Under the pieces are notes generated by a model. The model made no database searches and was not told the DNA's origin. It saw nothing but the letters and a program-made list of their open reading frames with translations. This document shows positions 59,960 through 64,000 of a stretch of DNA of 64,000 nt, one piece after another. The stretch covers positions 134,561,277-134,625,276 of the forward strand of contig CATIUR010000005.1 in assembly GCA_949592205.1 (NCBI GenBank), read 5' to 3'. The DNA is from Helichrysum umbraculigerum (lineage: Eukaryota > Streptophyta > Magnoliopsida > Asterales > Asteraceae). Numbering within the stretch: position 1 is the first letter of the stretch; every line of letters starts with the position of its first letter. Position numbers and translations under genes: made by a program.

Positions 59960-61042
59960 ATGCCACCAAAAAGACAAACATTCAGCGCGGCTGAACTCGC
60001 ACGATTTGTTTCTCAAGGAGTGGCCGAAGCTCTAGCTACTCGATCATCACCGTCTGTGAACGATGCTTCTGTTGCTAAACCCTGTAGCTACAATGACTTT
60101 CTCAAGTGTAAACCTCTGAACTTTAAGGGCACGGAAGGTGCCATTGGATTGGTCAGGTGGATTGAAAGGATGGAGTCAGTCTTTAGGATCAGTAACTGCT
60201 CGGAAGACTGCCAAGTCAAGTATGCCACCTGTACATTTCTGGAAAGAGCTCTGACGTGGTGGAACTCGTATATTCAGTCTGTGGGAATTGATGCTGCATA
60301 TGGAATTCCATGGGAAGAACTGAAAAGGATGCTAAGGGATGAGTACTGTCCCAATGAGGAACTCCAGAGGCTGGAAGACGAATTCTGGCACTTGACCGTC
60401 CAGGGTACTGACATCATCGGTTATACAACCCGATTTCAGCAGCTCGCTCTTCTCTGCCCATCTATGGTAGATCCTGAACGTAAGCGGATTGAGAGGTACA
60501 TCCGTGGACTCCCGAAGGATATTCAAGGGAATGTTACTTCGTCAAAACCTGGAACTATTCAGAGTGCTATTCGTATGGCACATGAGCTTATGGCGCAAGT
60601 TGTCAGGCGCGAGACACCTATAACACCTACTGGAAACTCTGGCAAGCGTAAGTGGGAAGGAAACCCCAACACCTCCAACAAAAAGGTTGATACTGTTAAA
60701 ACCTACCCCACTGGCTCGGGCGACAGGAAGGAGTATCAGGGCCGCAAACCCTTTTGCTCAAAATGTAGCCTTCATAATGATGGTGTATGCCCATGCACCA
60801 AATGCAAGAAATTCGGGCATCTAGCCAAGGATTGCAAAACAGCCGCAACTGCTACCAACACTTCTGCACCCAAGACTTGTTATGAGTGCAATGGTACCGG
60901 GCACTTCAGGAAGGATTGCCCCCAACTGAAAAACAAAAACAACAACCCTGCTCGAGGGAGAGCCTATGTACTCCGTGCTAGGGAAGACCCAAACCCGAGG
61001 CTTGCTGACTTGCTCAATGATGGTACATTCGCGTACAGATAA
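59960..61042 (+). CDS. Gag of element C (capsid and nucleocapsid), intact
   Basis: 360 residues from MPPKRQTFSAAEL to DGTFAYR. The capsid part (Retrotrans_gag type) holds GAIGLVRWIERMESVF, WWNSYIQSVG, GYTTRFQQLALL and RYIRGLPKDIQGN. Then a basic linker and Cys/His clusters follow: CSKCSLHNDGVC, and two CCHC knuckles at about residues 279-292 (CTKCKKFGHLAKDC) and 307-320 (CYECNGTGHFRKDC). It ends where protease begins in element B, so the stop marks the edge of the pol deletion. Gag assembles particles and binds element RNA. With its frame intact it could still be made, and pol proteins of a relative such as A would have to act in trans. Confidence 0.95.
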   Translation: MPPKRQTFSAAELARFVSQGVAEALATRSSPSVNDASVAKPCSYNDFLKCKPLNFKGTEGAIGLVRWIERMESVFRISNCSEDCQVKYATCTFLERALTWWNSYIQSVGIDAAYGIPWEELKRMLRDEYCPNEELQRLEDEFWHLTVQGTDIIGYTTRFQQLALLCPSMVDPERKRIERYIRGLPKDIQGNVTSSKPGTIQSAIRMAHELMAQVVRRETPITPTGNSGKRKWEGNPNTSNKKVDTVKTYPTGSGDRKEYQGRKPFCSKCSLHNDGVCPCTKCKKFGHLAKDCKTAATATNTSAPKTCYECNGTGHFRKDCPQLKNKNNNPARGRAYVLRAREDPNPRLADLLNDGTFAYR

Positions 61043-62422
61043 CTCTACTACCTCAATGTTGTTGGCTTTACTAAATTTCATTTATTACTCGATACTTCAT
61101 TCCGTAGCTTAGATCCAATGAGTGATATAGGATTTGTATACATATCCGATTAGACTATTATGTAATATAGGTATATATACATATATAGGTCTCAAATGCG
61201 TACTACTCTATAGGCTATTATATACTGAATGTATAGGAATAAGCCTTAGCTGATGATACTTAGTTACTACCTACTCTACTGAAAACGACAAATATAGCTA
61301 CTTCAGTGTCCTTTGATATAAGGATCGAAACTTTGTATTTGCTTACTACTACTTCCTACCTGATTATACGTCAAAGATATTTTGAAACTCATTCCACTGT
61401 ACTGTTAGGTATTCCTTAGGAAAACTATTTCAACGAAATTTCAACAGGCTTTTACCCTGAAGTTTTCATAACTCCTGTTTATCGATAGACTTTTCTAAAC
61501 AAAATGTTCAAGTCATGATCACTGACAATGGTTTCAACTGAACTACTTATCAAATCAATTTTTCAACGGATTTCAAGTTTCAACAGACTATCACCTTCAT
61601 AGTTCTAACAAAATGAATTTCTAATAAAAATTCTACAGGAATTTCTCACGAAATGTTTATAAAATTTTCAAAATTTTATAATCATGTAAACTTATTTATA
61701 GTGCACAGCTTTAAACAAATTTCAAATTTTGAATGGTCCGCAAAAACTTCACAGTATACCATGATACCCTTGCTTTTATAAGAAAAGTTTACTAGGACTC
61801 GAATAATGACGCGGGTATGGTTACTCGCTAATGACCCGACTGTCTGTACTTTGGTAGATCTTACTTGCTGTTTGAATACTTCTATGTTTCCCTAGATTCT
61901 AAGTGCACGAAAGGATTAGGGAAAGAAGACAATTTAGATTCTATAGTTTCTTTAAGAGACGATGTTTAGCTTGCATAAGTATAGGGATAACATATCCTAC
62001 ATTATTTTATACCGGAAGACATACCGGTCAAATTTTTATTATACAAAGGGTAACATCCCACATAAAACTAACGTAGGCTAAACCATTAGTTTCTGTAGGA
62101 GACTGATAGGGTCTGGTTTACACTATGATACTGCTATCCATTACAACCTGTATGAACATAGAGAAATTACTACCTTACTTTAAGCTACTAGTACAAAGTG
62201 TAGCTACACCTTAGTGACTGACTGACCTTGTCCTACCGACAAAATGGTCAATTACATTACAACACACTTCCTCTACTCCTTTAATGGCCAGGAGGGCGTT
62301 AGCTTAACAAGGGGAGGGAGGTAATATTAGAATGAGGTTATAGCACTCACAGTAGACTCACACACTTACTTAGAAAATACACAGACAATTACTACACACA
62401 AATTTCGGGACGAAATTCTCTT
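61043..62422 (+). other. Non-coding 3' internal region of element C
   Basis: About 1.4 kb without an ORF of note. The first bases after gag (61057-61120) may be a decayed start of protease (LLLDTSF-like in one frame), but I cannot support this firmly. Near the end, the hairpin AATTTCG-GGA-CGAAATT (62401-62417) precedes the polypurine tract. Confidence 0.6.
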
Positions 62423-62435
62423 AACAAGGGGAGAA
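62423..62435 (+). promoter_or_regulatory. Polypurine tract of element C
   Basis: AACAAGGGGAGAA immediately before the 3' LTR start TGTGACAC. Confidence 0.92.
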
Positions 62436-63596
62436 TGTGACACCCGGTCAAAATAACCCAAAATTAGCTCCTAATTTAAACTTTTAAAACACGTAATTAC
62501 ATACTTGTCAATACTTAAGTACACAAGTATTATATATATATGTATATATATAAACCGAAACGATTAATTAATAATCGCAAATACACGAACCTAACGAAAC
62601 GTAAAAACCCAAAATAAAATTTGGTGAAAAACATTTTTAAACAAAGTATTATTATTGAGAATAATAATTACGTACTCAGTTTGAAATTTAAATACATTTT
62701 AGATACTGAAAACTATCCGTACATTTTAAGTAAAACAAAGATATATTTTTATATCTCCATAAAAGTATTTTTATAAAATACTTTGATTAAAAACGAATAC
62801 GAAATTATATTTAGAAATTTATCATTTTAAAAGATTATACTATTTTACGATCGGGTACACGAACACGGGTCGGGAAAACACCCACCTACCTCAATAATTG
62901 AGGCCGGTTATATTACCCGACCTCAATTATTTTCCACATACACGCACACATTTTTTGATCTCTCTCTCGGCTCTCTCCTCTCCTCTCTTTCGGTTTCATT
63001 TCAACAACAACAACAACAAACAATCAACCACATCATAATCATCATCTCCTTCATCTTCTTGGATCATCATCATCAAGTTCATCATCTTCACCATCTCTCG
63101 GTCTTAAATTTTAATTCGTAAGAAACTTTAAACTTTGTTTTAAATATGTGTTTAAATTACTTATATTATCATGTTATGTCGTTCTATTATGTTGATTATA
63201 TGCGAAAATGGTTTTAAAACGGATTTGGTTGTGTTTTGGAAAGAACAGAGTCGAACCAGACATGTGAATCCGGCGGATTGAATTGAATCCGGCGTATTCC
63301 TGCCCAAACCCAATGAATACGGCGTATTCGGGTGAATACGGCGTATTCCCCTTCGAAACCATTGAATACGGCGTATTCAAACCAATACGGCGGATCTCCA
63401 GGACCCTAATTTACACTAGGTGCATAATGGAAAACTAGGTGCATAATGGAAAAACTAGGTGCATAATGGAAAACTAGGTGCATAATGGAAAAACTAGGTG
63501 CATAATGGAAAACTAGGTGCATAATGGAAAAACCAGGTGCATAATAGAAAACTAGGTGCATAATGGTTTGAACTAGGTGCATAACGCGTAGTAACT
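62436..63596 (+). repeat. 3' LTR of element C, part before the CACTA insertion
   Basis: Near-identical to 56604-57785. The palindrome pairs recur at 63266/63285, 63315/63334 and 63364/63383, and the minisatellite at 63414-63588 with nine units. The LTR breaks off after GTAGTAACT, where the 5' LTR continues ATACAGAGAG. Confidence 0.95.
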
Positions 63597-64000
63597 CACT
63601 AGTACAAATTTGCGCATTGGTTACACCAGAAAAGTGTGACGATATGCATATGGTCACACATGTTTTTCCAGCGTCTGTGTGACTAAAGGTCGAGCGACCA
63701 TAGGGTACATACGGTTACATTAGATGGTTAGTGGCCGTATCCATTTAAAAAGAGTTACCAAAACCATAAAATGTGTGACCATGTGCTCTTTAAACTCAAG
63801 TAAAAGTGTATTTTGTGTGACTATTGTTCATCCAATGGCCACTTGAATTGTATGTTTGTGTGGCGTTTTGCAACATTTAATCACACAACGATTGTTTTAT
63901 TTTGGGATTTGGTTACATAAAATTAAGCCAAAAGTGACCAAAAGTGTTAATAAGTGTGACCACATGCTATTTAAAGTCAAGTAAACTTGTATATTTTGAG
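63597..64000 (+). mobile_element. CACTA (En/Spm-type) transposon, one terminus
   Basis: It starts CACTAGTACAAATTT exactly at the break in the LTR. Candidate 3-bp target duplication: ACT (63594-63596). Typical subterminal repetition follows: GTGTGACCATGTGC and GTGTGACCACATGC (63772, 63955) within longer similar blocks, and several GTGTGAC or GTCACAC motifs. The rest lies outside the window; transposase cannot be judged. Confidence 0.85.

Larger units (their letters stand above)
56604..64000 (+). mobile_element. Element C: non-autonomous gag-only Ty3/Gypsy retrotransposon (TR-GAG type)
   Basis: 5' LTR (56604-59143), primer site (59147-59159), one gag ORF (59960-61042), 1.4 kb of non-coding sequence, polypurine tract (62423-62435) and a 3' LTR from 62436. 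No protease, RT or integrase is present. The visible 1.16 kb of 3' LTR differs from the 5' LTR by one base, a 2-bp TA-repeat change and one minisatellite unit, so insertion is recent. It sits in the leader of D2; ATTAT (56599-56603) would be the left target duplication. A CACTA element interrupts the 3' LTR at 63597. Confidence 0.92.

Noticed and set aside
1..64000. tRNA or rRNA genes
   Set aside because: No complete cloverleaf or rRNA segment recognised by eye; a tRNAscan-SE run would be decisive.

Overview
The window is plant nuclear DNA. It is AT-rich and holds two intron-containing plant genes. The rest is mostly Ty3/Gypsy retrotransposons, with Mutator-like, Helitron and CACTA DNA transposons. 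The RNA primer site TGGTATCAGAGCC (initiator Met tRNA), the chromodomain tail on Pol and the protein style suggest a eudicot with Tekay-type chromoviruses. My impression of Asteraceae is a recollection of similar Pol proteins, not proof.

Layout: 1-6827, 3' end of a Tekay element (A, + strand), inserted into the integrase of a second element (B, - strand, 6828-16831). B is further interrupted by a solo LTR (9544-12313, TSD ATACC). 18763-23823 (-) is an intact nine-exon nucleotidyltransferase gene. 25347-26317 is a non-autonomous Helitron with three 5' ends. 28546-30846 is a solo LTR (TSD TATAA). 33171-38736 is a Mutator-like element (TSD TTTCATTTT) carrying broken coding sequence. 39358-40194 is a foldback MITE with a telomere-like centre. 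40509-45075 (-) is a UDP-xylose-transporter-type gene whose last exon is cut off by a TAG. 45705-46040 is half of another foldback MITE. 46041-56603 (-) is a pile of non-autonomous elements (D-left, D1, D2) with a solo LTR (50367-52878, TSD AGGCG). 56604 to the window end is a young gag-only element (C, +), whose 3' LTR is hit by a CACTA transposon at 63597.

The most unusual signal lies inside the LTRs. Seven LTR types, from several families that differ at their ends, each carry a cluster of short CpG-containing palindromes. The word is lineage-specific and the spacing is regular: 12-mers every 22 bp; 15-mers in pairs exactly 19 bp apart; 22-bp hairpins about every 46 bp; hairpins every 73-74 bp. 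The clusters always lie 150-400 bp downstream of a GTAAG splice-donor-like site. Further downstream six LTRs share a compact structured module. Its palindrome (ATATGGATCCATAT, TATATGGTACCATATA, TATATGATATCATATA, AAATGGATCCATTT) and its hairpin (GGTGG/CCACC, GGTAG/CTACC, GGTAA/TTACC, GGTTAG/CTAACC) change by compensating substitutions. That pattern supports a conserved RNA or DNA structure. I do not know of a description of it.

How parts work together: B supplies the model of a complete Tekay coding set (ORF0, gag, protease, RT, RNase H, integrase), now broken by stops and a frameshift. C and the D elements keep primer site, polypurine tract, LTRs and only gag-derived ORFs, so they would depend on pol supplied in trans. 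The two host genes are unrelated to each other and to the elements.
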